A stretch of 64,000 nt of DNA from Pacificispira sp033344895 (GCA_965229685.1 OZ245920.1:4526001-4590000), one strand, 5' to 3'; positions 20,325-34,726 are shown, counted from the first letter of the stretch. Numbers and translations: made by a program. The notes: generated from the letters alone by a model not told the origin.

Positions 20325-20405
20325 TCGGGCGTTAAGACTCGCCCGTCCCCTTTCCTCCAAAGCTTGACAGCGCCGTTAGACTGAATGGGCGCAAAGGAGA
20401 GCAAC

Positions 20406-24761
<4,356 letters not shown>

Positions 24762-24780
24762 GCCGTTCCTGACAGTCAAT

Positions 24781-24814
24781 GAAGAAGGGCCCCGACATGT
24801 CGGGGCCCTTCTTC
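24781..24814. terminator. Bidirectional intrinsic terminator after rpoC
   Basis: A fully self-complementary 34-base sequence: GAAGAAGGGCCCCGA (24781-24795), central CATG, then its exact complement ending CTTCTTC at 24814. The arms end in AAG-rich/CTT-rich runs, so it can act on both strands. It lies between the convergent rpoC and the GNAT gene. Confidence 0.85.
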
Positions 24815-24830
24815 GTTCCCGGCCTGGGAG

Positions 24831-25289
24831 TCAGTGAATTTCGAGCGTCATGAAGGCGCTGTGCGGGTCCGGACGGTAGTTGCCGAAGGGCCCTGTGCCG
24901 ACGAAACCGTATTTGGCGTAGAGACTGCGGGCCGGCCGAAAATGCTCGGTGGAGCCGGTTTCCAGACTGAGGCGTGAATATCCCCGTGACCGGGCGACCT
25001 CCAGGATGTGGCGCAGGAGCCTGTCCCCGATGCCGCGCCCCCGGCTCGCCGCGCTCGTATGCATGGACTTGATCTCGCCATGGTCCGGGGCGAGTTCCTT
25101 GAGTGCGCCACAGCCCAACAGAATGTCGCCATCCCAGACGCACCAGAAGGTGATGTCCGGCCGGCGCAACTTTTCGAGATCAAGCGCGTGGACGCTTTCC
25201 GCCGGGGAAATGGATCGCATCAGATCCAGGTGGGATTGCAGCAGAGCGGCAATTTCCGGCCCGCTCAGGTCGTCTTCTCGGATATCCAA
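24831..25289 (-). CDS. GNAT-family N-acetyltransferase
   Basis: 152 residues, one GNAT domain. The acetyl-CoA pyrophosphate-binding motif is SRGRGIGDRLL (R83-G88), preceded by the beta strand GEIKSMHT and followed by RSRGYSRLSLETGS and AKYGFVGTGPFGNY, the usual C-terminal strands. The substrate is unknown. The overall pattern resembles YsnE-like small-molecule acetyltransferases, a weak recollection. It converges on rpoC and lies 79 bases downstream of the binding-protein gene on the same strand. The pair occupies the space where rpoC and rpsL are usually adjacent. Confidence 0.85.
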   Translation of the reverse strand: MDIREDDLSGPEIAALLQSHLDLMRSISPAESVHALDLEKLRRPDITFWCVWDGDILLGCGALKELAPDHGEIKSMHTSAASRGRGIGDRLLRHILEVARSRGYSRLSLETGSTEHFRPARSLYAKYGFVGTGPFGNYRPDPHSAFMTLEIH

Positions 25290-25368
25290 TGGAGGCCTTC
25301 CTCATCATAATCGCGCGCACGAGACGGAAGCGTAATCCGCACCGGCCACGCAGGACAACCGGTCCGTC

Positions 25369-26529
25369 CTACTGTCCCAGCACGGCCTTGAGGTAGCTGT
25401 TCACATTGAAATCGTACTGCTGCAGCGCCGGATTGGCGGCCCGGCTGAAACGGCGAAAATCGATCCGGTCCCAGGCGCCGGCAATCATGATCCGACCGAC
25501 CTGCGCGACGTTCTTTCGGTACATGAAGGAGAAATCCATCGTGTAATTCAGGCCCAGATCGGCGAAATCGCGGCCGCGGGCATGGTCATGTGCCAGGATC
25601 AGGGCGGCGGCGCCCTGAATGAAATGCCCGCCGGCGACATAATGAACCTTGTTCTGAAGAATTGCCGTCATCATCGGCTCGGTCCAGTGAAAGGCCCCGA
25701 TGACCGTATCCGCGCCGATCCTTCTGTGGGTGTTGCGCAGGACGTTGAGGACGCCCAGCGTCATATTGTCATCGGCCACCCACCAGACCTGAGACTCGGC
25801 CGCATGTCGGAAGGCCTTGTAGGCTTCGCGGTCGGCGACCCGTGTGTCCCAGTCTCCCGGAAAGCTGTGCAGCAGGCGGGCATTGCCGATCTTGCTAAGG
25901 CCGCGCTTGAGCCCAAAGACGCGAACTTGTGAGCCGACATCCCGTTCCGGGCCGCTCATGGCGACAACCTCGATCACGCCTTTCGCCCCATTCTGTTGGA
26001 CCGCCTTGACGAGCAGTGTAACCAGGCTTTCCCCGGCCGTTGCGGCATCCGGAACGACCTGACCCAGCCAGGTCTTCACCTTCTCCCGCGGGCCGCCGAT
26101 CTGGCTGATCTCGCTTTTCTGTAGCGGTGCGTCGATGGTGATCGTGTTGATACCGGCGTAGTGCGCGGCCTGAAAAACCTTGATCGCCACACCGTCCACA
26201 TTGCGGAACACGATATAGTGGGGCTTCACCGGCCGTTGGGCTGCAAGGCTGACATGTTTCAGGGTATAGGCGGCACTATGAAAGGCATGCTGAACCTCGA
26301 GTTCGACATTCAGATCCTTTGCGGCCGCCTTCATGACATCGGTGACGATGCCCCAATGCTTGTCCTCGGGGGGCGCGGGGTTGATGAACAGAATGCGGAC
26401 CGGACCCTGGATCGGGGCCTGCGCCGCCACACGGGCGGCCGGCGCCATTGCGAACAGGCCGACCAGAATCAGCATCGCGAACGCCCGAACTGTATTGGGA
26501 ATCATCCGCAACGATCCTTTACCCAGCAC
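25369..26529 (-). CDS. Orphan periplasmic binding protein (ABC sugar/autoinducer-type, type I fold)
   Basis: 386 residues. A signal peptide (hydrophobic about 15-33, cleavage near VAAQA) is followed by a periplasmic-binding-protein fold of the ribose/LsrB class: ILFINPAPPEDKHWGIVTDVMKAAAKDLNVELEV, then VDGVAIKVFQAAHYAGINTITIDAP and the hinge-region EVVAMSGPERDVGSQVRVFGL. No permease or ATPase gene is adjacent, so it may feed a remote transporter or act as a sensor for a signalling receptor. An internal ATG (residue 9, MIPNTVRAF) could be the true start. The ligand cannot be deduced. Confidence 0.8.
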   Translation of the reverse strand: MLGKGSLRMIPNTVRAFAMLILVGLFAMAPAARVAAQAPIQGPVRILFINPAPPEDKHWGIVTDVMKAAAKDLNVELEVQHAFHSAAYTLKHVSLAAQRPVKPHYIVFRNVDGVAIKVFQAAHYAGINTITIDAPLQKSEISQIGGPREKVKTWLGQVVPDAATAGESLVTLLVKAVQQNGAKGVIEVVAMSGPERDVGSQVRVFGLKRGLSKIGNARLLHSFPGDWDTRVADREAYKAFRHAAESQVWWVADDNMTLGVLNVLRNTHRRIGADTVIGAFHWTEPMMTAILQNKVHYVAGGHFIQGAAALILAHDHARGRDFADLGLNYTMDFSFMYRKNVAQVGRIMIAGAWDRIDFRRFSRAANPALQQYDFNVNSYLKAVLGQ

Positions 26530-26727
26530 GCCGTCCGGACGGTTATGCCATGCCCGAAAGGGCCCGTCACGATCCCCGTCCCCAATCTTTCTGACGATTT
26601 CACGATCCGGCGAAAGCCATTCCTTGCCAAGCCGGAACCGGCCGATCTATACGGAAATGACCATGGTGCAGGCTCCCGTTCGCATTTCGGACATCGGCTT
26701 GAGACCGGCTGTGTGACGACGGCGTCG

Positions 26728-26783
26728 AATTTCGTGAAATTTAATTGCGTGAGTCGGCCCAAGCACGTTCTTTTCGAAAGAAC
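26728..26783. promoter_or_regulatory. Two inverted repeats upstream of the str operon promoter
   Basis: AATTTC-GT-GAAATT at 26728-26741 and GTTCTTT-TCG-AAAGAAC at 26767-26783 are dyads in a locally AT-rich segment. They lie between the divergent binding-protein gene and the rpsL promoter, the second ending 32 bases before the -35. They could be binding sites for a regulator of either direction. Nothing else gene-like is visible in 26530-27207 apart from the promoter listed separately. Confidence 0.35.
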
Positions 26784-26815
26784 CAAAGAATCCCCAAAAT
26801 CCCTGAGAATCGCGC

Positions 26816-26844
26816 TTGACGCGGCTAGGGTGCGTGAATAGTAT
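26816..26844 (+). promoter_or_regulatory. Putative sigma-70 promoter of the str operon (rpsL-rpsG-fusA-tuf)
   Basis: TTGACG at 26816-26821 and TAGTAT at 26839-26844 with a 17-base spacer. This is the only good promoter match in the 680-base gap and reads toward rpsL. It implies an untranslated leader of about 355 bases, long enough to hold regulatory structure. Confidence 0.6.
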
Positions 26845-27207
26845 CCGCGCGCCTTGGAAAGGGGCTGGCGGTAGGCCCGATCCGGTGATGAACGAGCAAT
26901 CGGACAGCATCGGACGCTTCGACTGACCCGGGGAATGTTTCGGCATTCTTTCGCGCGACACCGGAAGCGGTATGAGCCTAAACGCAGCTCAGGCATACCA
27001 GAGCTGACTTGGCGTCTTCGCCCGATGGGTGGGGGCGCCGAACACATATTGAGTTTTCATGCGTGGCGGGACCGGAAGGTTTTCCTTCGGTCGGCGTCAC
27101 GGTTCGCATCGTGCCGGTCGAGAGTCCGGCCATTGCGATTTGGATGGACCAGGGTACCCGGATGTTCCGGGGTGGCCCAAGAAGAGAAACGGCGACGGGA
27201 AGATCAT

Positions 27208-27579
27208 ATGCCGACGATCAACCAGCTGATCCGCAAAGCGCGGAAGGACAAGCCGGTCCGGGAAAAAGTCCCGGCGCTGGAAGCGTGCCCGCAGAAGCGC
27301 GGCGTTTGCACGCGCGTTTACACGACCACGCCGAAGAAGCCGAACTCGGCCCTTCGTAAGGTCGCGCGCGTCCGCCTGACAAACGGGTACGAAGTGACCA
27401 GCTACATTCCTGGCGAAGGTCATAACCTGCAGGAACACTCGGTGGTTCTGATCCGTGGCGGTCGTGTGAGGGACCTTCCCGGTGTCCGTTACCACACCAT
27501 TCGCGGCACGCTCGATACGCAGGGCGTCAAGGATCGTCGTCAGCGCCGTTCGAAGTACGGCGTGAAGCGGCCGAAGTGA
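27208..27579 (+). CDS. rpsL: 30S ribosomal protein S12, with Arg at the K88 streptomycin site
   Basis: 123 residues. Decoding-centre protein. The start is ATG 27208 (MPTINQLIRKAR); the upstream in-frame extension is non-coding. The conserved TTPKKPNSALRK (K43 intact) is present. Position 88, numbered as in E. coli, is Arg instead of Lys: GGRVRDLPGVRYH, codon AGG at 27469-27471. K88R is a well-known streptomycin-resistance change, and AGG is one base from AAG and rarely used in these ribosomal genes. The strain is therefore probably streptomycin-resistant. First gene of the str operon. Confidence 0.98.
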   Translation: MPTINQLIRKARKDKPVREKVPALEACPQKRGVCTRVYTTTPKKPNSALRKVARVRLTNGYEVTSYIPGEGHNLQEHSVVLIRGGRVRDLPGVRYHTIRGTLDTQGVKDRRQRRSKYGVKRPK

Positions 27580-27596
27580 TCGGGAGGCCCTAAGAC

Positions 27597-28067
27597 ATGT
27601 CTCGACGCCATAGTGCAGAGAAGCGCGAAATCATTCCGGACGCGAAGTTCGGTGATGTCGTGCTGTCGAAATTCATCAATTCGGTCATGCTGGACGGCAA
27701 GAAGTCCACGGCCGAACGCATCGTCTACGGTGCGCTGGACCGCATGGCCGGTCGCGGCGGCGCCGATCCGATGAAGGTTTTCCACGAAGCGCTGGAAAAC
27801 GTGAAGCCGCATCTGGAAGTGCGCTCCCGCCGTGTCGGTGGTGCGACCTACCAGGTGCCGGTCGAGGTTCGCCCGACCCGCGCCCAGGCGCTGGCCTTCC
27901 GGTGGATCATCGACATGGCCCGCAAGCGTTCTGAAAACACCATGGTCGAGCGGCTGTCCGGCGAACTGCTGGATGCTGCCAACAACCGGGGCGCCGCGAT
28001 CAAGAAGCGCGAAGACACCCACAAGATGGCGGAGGCCAACCGCGCCTTCTCCCATTATCGCTGGTAA
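27597..28067 (+). CDS. rpsG: 30S ribosomal protein S7
   Basis: 156 residues. Primary binder of the 3' domain of 16S rRNA that nucleates the 30S head. Recognisable segments are MSRRHSAEKREIIPDAKFGD, VKPHLEVRSRRVGGATYQVPVEV and HKMAEANRAFSHYRW. The length is that of the short (156-residue) form of the family. It sits 17 bases after rpsL and 12 before fusA. Confidence 0.98.
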   Translation: MSRRHSAEKREIIPDAKFGDVVLSKFINSVMLDGKKSTAERIVYGALDRMAGRGGADPMKVFHEALENVKPHLEVRSRRVGGATYQVPVEVRPTRAQALAFRWIIDMARKRSENTMVERLSGELLDAANNRGAAIKKREDTHKMAEANRAFSHYRW

Positions 28068-28079
28068 GGAGCGTCGACC

Positions 28080-30158
<2,079 letters not shown>

Positions 30159-30221
30159 GGCCTTACCGCATCAGGAATAAATGTCCGTCGGCCAGGCGCC
30201 GACGCGGAATGGAGAGAAGAG

Positions 30222-31412
30222 ATGGCGAAGGAAAAGTTCGAGCGTACGAAACCGCACTGCAACATTGGCACGATTGGCCACGTTGACCATGGCAAGACGA
30301 CGCTGACGGCAGCGATCACGAAGACGCTTGCGGAGACGGGCGGCGCGACGTTCATGGACTACGCGAACATCGACAAGGCTCCGGAAGAGAAGGCGCGTGG
30401 GATCACGATCAACACGGCGCATGTTGAGTATCAGACGGAGACGCGCCACTACGCGCATGTGGACTGCCCCGGCCACGCTGACTACGTGAAGAACATGATC
30501 ACGGGTGCGGCGCAGATGGACGGCGCGATCCTGGTCGTGAACGCGGCGGACGGCCCGATGCCGCAGACGCGTGAACACATTCTCCTGGCGCGTCAGGTTG
30601 GCGTTCCGGCGATCGTGGTTTTCCTGAACAAGGTTGACCAGGTCGACGACGAAGAGCTGCTGGAACTGGTCGAGATGGAAGTGCGCGAGCTGCTGAGCTC
30701 GTACGACTTCCCGGGCGACGACATTCCGATCGTTGCGGGTTCGGCGCTGGCGGCGCTGGAAGGCCGTGACGACAACATCGGCAAGTCGAAGATCCTCGAG
30801 CTGATGGCGGAAGTCGACCGTTACATTCCGCAGCCGGATCGTCCGAAGGACCGTCCGTTCCTGATGCCGATCGAAGACGTGTTCTCGATCTCGGGCCGTG
30901 GCACGGTTGTGACCGGTCGCGTCGAGCAGGGCATCGTGAAGGTCGGTGAGGAAATCGAGATTGTCGGTATCCGCGACACGCAGAAGACGACGGTGACGGG
31001 CGTTGAGATGTTCCGCAAGCTGCTGGACAGCGGCGAAGCGGGCGACAACATCGGCGCGCTGCTGCGCGGTATCGGCCGTGAGGACGTTGAGCGCGGTCAG
31101 GTTCTGGCGAAGCCGGGCTCGATCACGCCGCACACGAAGTTCAAGGGCGAAGCCTACATTCTGACGAAGGAAGAAGGCGGTCGTCACACCCCGTTCTTCA
31201 CCAACTACCGTCCGCAGTTCTACTTCCGCACGACGGATGTGACGGGCACGGTGACGCTGCCGGAAGGCACGGAGATGGTGATGCCGGGCGACAACATTTC
31301 GATGGATGTCGAGCTGATCGCGCCGATCGCGATGGACGAAGGTCTGCGCTTCGCCATCCGTGAAGGCGGCCGCACCGTCGGTGCCGGCGTCGTCGCGTCC
31401 ATCATCGAGTAA
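30222..31412 (+). CDS. tuf: Elongation factor Tu, copy 2
   Basis: 396 residues, identical in protein sequence to the copy at 10795-11985. By eye about seven base differences, all synonymous and grouped in a few patches, for example CGTGAACAC against CGCGAGCAC. Homology begins at the ATG and stops at the TAA. The ribosome-binding site here (GGAGAGAAG) differs from copy 1. It is the last gene of the str operon and is followed by a hairpin and the S10 operon. Such identity points to ongoing gene conversion. Confidence 0.99.
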   Translation: MAKEKFERTKPHCNIGTIGHVDHGKTTLTAAITKTLAETGGATFMDYANIDKAPEEKARGITINTAHVEYQTETRHYAHVDCPGHADYVKNMITGAAQMDGAILVVNAADGPMPQTREHILLARQVGVPAIVVFLNKVDQVDDEELLELVEMEVRELLSSYDFPGDDIPIVAGSALAALEGRDDNIGKSKILELMAEVDRYIPQPDRPKDRPFLMPIEDVFSISGRGTVVTGRVEQGIVKVGEEIEIVGIRDTQKTTVTGVEMFRKLLDSGEAGDNIGALLRGIGREDVERGQVLAKPGSITPHTKFKGEAYILTKEEGGRHTPFFTNYRPQFYFRTTDVTGTVTLPEGTEMVMPGDNISMDVELIAPIAMDEGLRFAIREGGRTVGAGVVASIIE

Positions 31413-31426
31413 GTAGAGACTCCATA

Positions 31427-31455
31427 GCGGCGGTCCTCATATCCGGGACCGCCGC
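31427..31455 (+). other. Perfect 10-bp hairpin between tuf copy 2 and rpsJ
   Basis: GCGGCGGTCC (31427-31436) pairs exactly with GGACCGCCGC (31446-31455) across a nine-base loop. No T-run follows. It may be a Rho-independent pause, an mRNA-stabilising stem, or a processing point separating the str and S10 transcripts. Confidence 0.5.
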
Positions 31456-31519
31456 AATCCTTCCCCCAAGCGGGATGGCCGGCAAGGCCTGAACGACGGG
31501 GATGACAGAGGGTGAAGGC

Positions 31520-31828
31520 ATGGAAAGCCAGAACATTCGCATCCGCCTGAAGGCGTTCGATCACCGGGTCCTCGATCAGTCGACCAAGGAGATCTGCAAC
31601 ACCGCGAAGCGGACCGGCGCGGAAGTCCGGGGACCGATCCCGCTTCCGACCCGCATTGAAAAGTTCACGGTGCTGCGCTCGCCGCACATCGACAAGAAGA
31701 GCCGTGAACAGTTCGAAGTCCGCACGCACAAGCGTGTTCTGGACATCGTGGATCCGACTCCGCAGACGGTGGACGCGCTGATGAAGCTCGACCTCGCCGC
31801 CGGCGTTGATGTCGAGATCAAGCTCTGA
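31520..31828 (+). CDS. rpsJ: 30S ribosomal protein S10 (NusE)
   Basis: 102 residues. S10 sits in the 30S head and, as NusE, binds NusB and NusG in antitermination. Conserved segments: NIRIRLKAFDHRVLD, GPIPLPTRIEKFTVLRSPHIDKKSREQFE, RTHKRVLDIVDP. I start at ATG 31520 (MESQNIR) after GAGGGTGAAGG; an in-frame ATG at 31502 is not conserved. First gene of the S10 operon; rplC follows after 16 bases. Confidence 0.98.
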   Translation: MESQNIRIRLKAFDHRVLDQSTKEICNTAKRTGAEVRGPIPLPTRIEKFTVLRSPHIDKKSREQFEVRTHKRVLDIVDPTPQTVDALMKLDLAAGVDVEIKL

Positions 31829-31844
31829 CGCGGGGGTTGGACCG

Positions 31845-32606
31845 ATGAGAACCGGCGTTATCGCGAAGAAACTGGGCATGACCCGCATCTGGAGCGATGA
31901 AGGCGTGCATGTGCCTGTCACCGTTCTGCAGATGGACGGTCTCCAGGTTACGGGTGTGCGCACCCAGGAAACCGACGGCTACACGGCTGTGCAGCTGGGC
32001 CTGGGCAAGCGTAAGGTGAAACATACGACCAAGGCCATGCGCGGCCACTTCGCCAAGGCGAAGGTTGAGCCGAAGCGCAAGCTGGCGGAATTCCGGGTCG
32101 ACCCGGAAAACCTGCTGGCGGCCGGCGACGAACTGCAGGCCGACCACTTCGTGGCGGGCCAGTATGTCGACGCCACGGGCATCAGCATCGGTAAGGGCTT
32201 TGCCGGCGCGATGAAGCGGCACAATTTCGGCGGCCTGCGGGCCAGCCACGGCGTGTCGATCTCGCACCGTGCGCATGGTTCGACCGGTCAGTGTCAGGAC
32301 CCGGGCAAGGTCTTCAAGGGCAAGAAGATGGCCGGTCACATGGGCGCGTCCCAGGTGACGAAGCAGAACCTGGAAGTCGTGTCGACCGATATCGACCGCG
32401 GCCTGATCCTGGTGAAGGGCGCCATCCCGGGCTCCAAGAACGCCTGGATCCTGCTGAAGGATGCCGTCAAGAAGGCGCTTCCGGAAGGTCTGCCGACGCC
32501 CGCTTCCCTGAAGCCGGCGAAGTCGGAAGAAGCAGCGCCGGTCGAAGCCGCCGAAGCGACGGAGGCCCCTGCCGCCGACGCCGATGGCGACAAGAACGAC
32601 GCGTAA
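31845..32606 (+). CDS. rplC: 50S ribosomal protein L3, with an acidic Ala-rich C-terminal tail
   Basis: 253 residues from ATG 31845 (MRTGVIAKKLGMTRIW). The conserved KGFAGAMKRHNFGG and SHGVSISHRAHGSTGQCQDPGKVFKGKKMAGHMG loop reaches toward the peptidyl-transferase centre. The last 30 or so residues (SEEAAPVEAAEATEAPAADA) form an Ala/Glu/Asp tail beyond the usual end of about 210-220 residues; alphaproteobacterial L3 proteins often carry such tails. It is followed by rplD after 13 bases. Confidence 0.98.
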   Translation: MRTGVIAKKLGMTRIWSDEGVHVPVTVLQMDGLQVTGVRTQETDGYTAVQLGLGKRKVKHTTKAMRGHFAKAKVEPKRKLAEFRVDPENLLAAGDELQADHFVAGQYVDATGISIGKGFAGAMKRHNFGGLRASHGVSISHRAHGSTGQCQDPGKVFKGKKMAGHMGASQVTKQNLEVVSTDIDRGLILVKGAIPGSKNAWILLKDAVKKALPEGLPTPASLKPAKSEEAAPVEAAEATEAPAADADGDKNDA

Positions 32607-32619
32607 GAGGTAAGGCATC

Positions 32620-33240
32620 ATGAAAACCAAGATCCTCACGCTCGAAAACAAGGCTGCCGGCGACATCGATCTGAGCGATGACGTCTTCGGTCTGGAGCCG
32701 CGCAAGGACATTCTGGCGCGTATGGTCAACTACCAGCTGGCGAAGCGCCGCGCGGGGACCCACAAGGTCAAGAACCGTGCGGAGATCAACGGCAACGGTC
32801 AGAAGATCTATCGCCAGAAAGGCACCGGCCGCGCCCGTCAGGGTAACGGCAAGGCGCCGCAGTTCCGTGGTGGCGGCCGTGCGTTCGGTCCGACCCCGCG
32901 CGATCATGCGCACGATCTTCCGAAGAAGGTCCGCGCGCTGGCCCTGAAGCATGCCCTGTCGTCCAAACTGGCCGACGGCAAGCTGATCATCCTGGACGAT
33001 GCCACCGCGGCGGAAGCCAAGACCAAGGCCGTCAAGGCGCAGCTGACCGCGCTGGGCGTGGCCAATGCGCTGATCGTCGGTGGCTCGGAAGTAGACCGCA
33101 ATTTCGCGCTGGCGGCGCGTAACATTCCGAATGTGGATGTTCTGCCGACCCAGGGTGCCAACGTTTACGACATTCTGCGCCGCGAGACGCTGGTTCTGAC
33201 CAAAGCGGCCGTCGAAGGTCTGGAGGCCCGGTTGAAATGA
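32620..33240 (+). CDS. rplD: 50S ribosomal protein L4
   Basis: 206 residues. The exit-tunnel loop IYRQKGTGRARQGNGKAPQF is intact, with none of the familiar macrolide-resistance deletions. In E. coli L4 represses the S10 operon by binding its leader. The TGA stop overlaps the rplW start codon (ATGA). Confidence 0.98.
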   Translation: MKTKILTLENKAAGDIDLSDDVFGLEPRKDILARMVNYQLAKRRAGTHKVKNRAEINGNGQKIYRQKGTGRARQGNGKAPQFRGGGRAFGPTPRDHAHDLPKKVRALALKHALSSKLADGKLIILDDATAAEAKTKAVKAQLTALGVANALIVGGSEVDRNFALAARNIPNVDVLPTQGANVYDILRRETLVLTKAAVEGLEARLK

Positions 33241-33560
33241 GCTGGAAATTTTTGAATAAGACGACGCCCAGCCTGGAGCGCATGTACGACGTCATCGTCG
33301 CCCCGGTGATCACCGAGAAGGCAACGTTGGCCGGCGAACACAATGCGGTGGTCTTCAAGGTCGCGAAAGACGCGTCCAAGCCGGAGATCAAGGCTGCAGT
33401 CGAGAAGATCTTCGACGTGAAGGTGAAAGCCGTGAACACGTCGGTGGTGAAGGGCAAGACCAAGCGTTTCCGCGGCCGTGTCGGCGTGCGCAGCGATTGG
33501 AAAAAGGCCGTCGTGAGCCTGGAAGAAGGGCATTCGATCGACGTCGGCGCCGGCGTCTGA
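33237..33560 (+). CDS. rplW: 50S ribosomal protein L23
   Basis: 107 residues from the ATG overlapping rplD. L23 rims the tunnel exit and docks trigger factor and SRP. Core: MYDVIVAPVITEKATLAGE, VVFKVAKDASKPEIKAAVEKIF, RVGVRSDWKKAVVSLEEG. The first 15 residues (MSWKFLNKTTPSLER) precede the usual conserved start, so an internal ATG at 33282 is possible, but the ATGA overlap favours the longer form. Confidence 0.96.
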   Translation: MSWKFLNKTTPSLERMYDVIVAPVITEKATLAGEHNAVVFKVAKDASKPEIKAAVEKIFDVKVKAVNTSVVKGKTKRFRGRVGVRSDWKKAVVSLEEGHSIDVGAGV

Positions 33561-33602
33561 GCCGGACGGCGACCGATACGGGATCGATAGAGGAGTTAAG
33601 CC

Positions 33603-34433
33603 ATGGCGCTTAAGAGCTACAAGCCGATCACCCCGGGCCAGCGCGGCCTGGTCCTGGTCGACCGCTCGGACCTGCACAAGGGCGAGCCGGTCAAGTCCCT
33701 GACCGAGGGGCTGACCAAGAAGGGTGGCCGTAACAATACCGGTCGCATCACCCAGCGTCGCCGCGGCGGCGGGGCGAAGCGCCGTTACCGCGTCGTCGAT
33801 TTCAAGCGCCTGAAGCGGGACATGACCGCAACGGTTCAGCGCCTGGAATACGATCCGAACCGGACGGCCTTCATCGCGCTGATCGAATACGAAGACGGTG
33901 AGCTGAGCTACATCCTGGCGCCGCAGCGTCTGAAGGCGGGCGACAAGGTTGAGGCCGGCCACAAGGTCGATGTGAAGCCAGGCAACGCCATGCCGATGGC
34001 CAGCATGCCGATCGGCACCATCATCCACAATGTTGAGATGAAGCCGGGCAAGGGCGGTCAGATCGCCCGTTCCGCCGGGACCTACGCCCAGCTGGTCGGT
34101 CGCGATCAGGGCTACGCCCAGCTGAAGCTGTCTTCGGGTGAACTGCGCATCGTGCGGGCCGAGTGCATCGCCACGGTCGGTGCGGTGTCCAACCCGGACC
34201 AGCAGAACATCAACCTGGGTAAGGCGGGCCGCAACCGCTACCTCGGCAAGCGGCCGTCGGTGCGCGGCGTGGTCATGAACCCGGTCGATCACCCGCATGG
34301 CGGTGGTGAAGGCCGGACCTCCGGTGGTCGCCATCCGGTGACGCCGTGGGGCAAGCCGACCAAGGGCAAGCGCACCCGTTCCAACAAGTCGACGGACAAG
34401 TACATCATCCGTCGCCGCCACGCGAAGAAGTAA
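33603..34433 (+). CDS. rplB: 50S ribosomal protein L2
   Basis: 276 residues, normal length. Needed for subunit association and the peptidyl-transferase centre. MALKSYKPITPGQRG, NNTGRITQRRRGGGAKRRYR, and the C-terminal GVVMNPVDHPHGGGEGRTSG with the conserved histidine are all present. It is preceded by GAGGAG and followed by rpsS after 12 bases. Confidence 0.99.
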   Translation: MALKSYKPITPGQRGLVLVDRSDLHKGEPVKSLTEGLTKKGGRNNTGRITQRRRGGGAKRRYRVVDFKRLKRDMTATVQRLEYDPNRTAFIALIEYEDGELSYILAPQRLKAGDKVEAGHKVDVKPGNAMPMASMPIGTIIHNVEMKPGKGGQIARSAGTYAQLVGRDQGYAQLKLSSGELRIVRAECIATVGAVSNPDQQNINLGKAGRNRYLGKRPSVRGVVMNPVDHPHGGGEGRTSGGRHPVTPWGKPTKGKRTRSNKSTDKYIIRRRHAKK

Positions 34434-34445
34434 GGGTTAGAGACC

Positions 34446-34724
34446 ATGGCACGCTCTGTATGGAAAGGTCCCTTCGTGGAACTCAGCCTTCTGAAGAAGG
34501 CGGAGAAGACCCGCGAATCCGGCCGCAAGGAGGTGATCAAGACCTGGTCCCGCCGGTCCACCATCCTGCCGCAGTTCGTCGGGCTGACGTTCGGCGTCCA
34601 CAACGGTCAGAAGTTCGTGCCGGTAATGGTCAACGAACAGATGATCGGCCACAAGTTCGGCGAGTTCGCGCCGACCCGCACCTACTACGGTCACGCGGCC
34701 GATAAGAAGGCGAAGAGGAAGTAA
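34446..34724 (+). CDS. rpsS: 30S ribosomal protein S19
   Basis: 92 residues. Binds the 30S head next to S13. MARSVWKGPFVELSLLKKAE, IKTWSRRSTILPQFVGLTF and GHKFGEFAPTRTYYGHA are typical. It is two bases from rplV in the S10 operon. Confidence 0.98.
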   Translation: MARSVWKGPFVELSLLKKAEKTRESGRKEVIKTWSRRSTILPQFVGLTFGVHNGQKFVPVMVNEQMIGHKFGEFAPTRTYYGHAADKKAKRK

Positions 34725-34726
34725 CG

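Noticed and set aside
20364..20369. TTGACA just before rpoC as an internal promoter
   Set aside because: No acceptable -10 occurs 15-19 bases downstream, and rpoC is normally cotranscribed with rpoB.
26502..27047. 181-codon minus-strand frame in the gap upstream of rpsL
   Set aside because: It covers the predicted str promoter and the start of the binding-protein gene, is rich in Arg, Ser and Cys, and resembles no protein I know.
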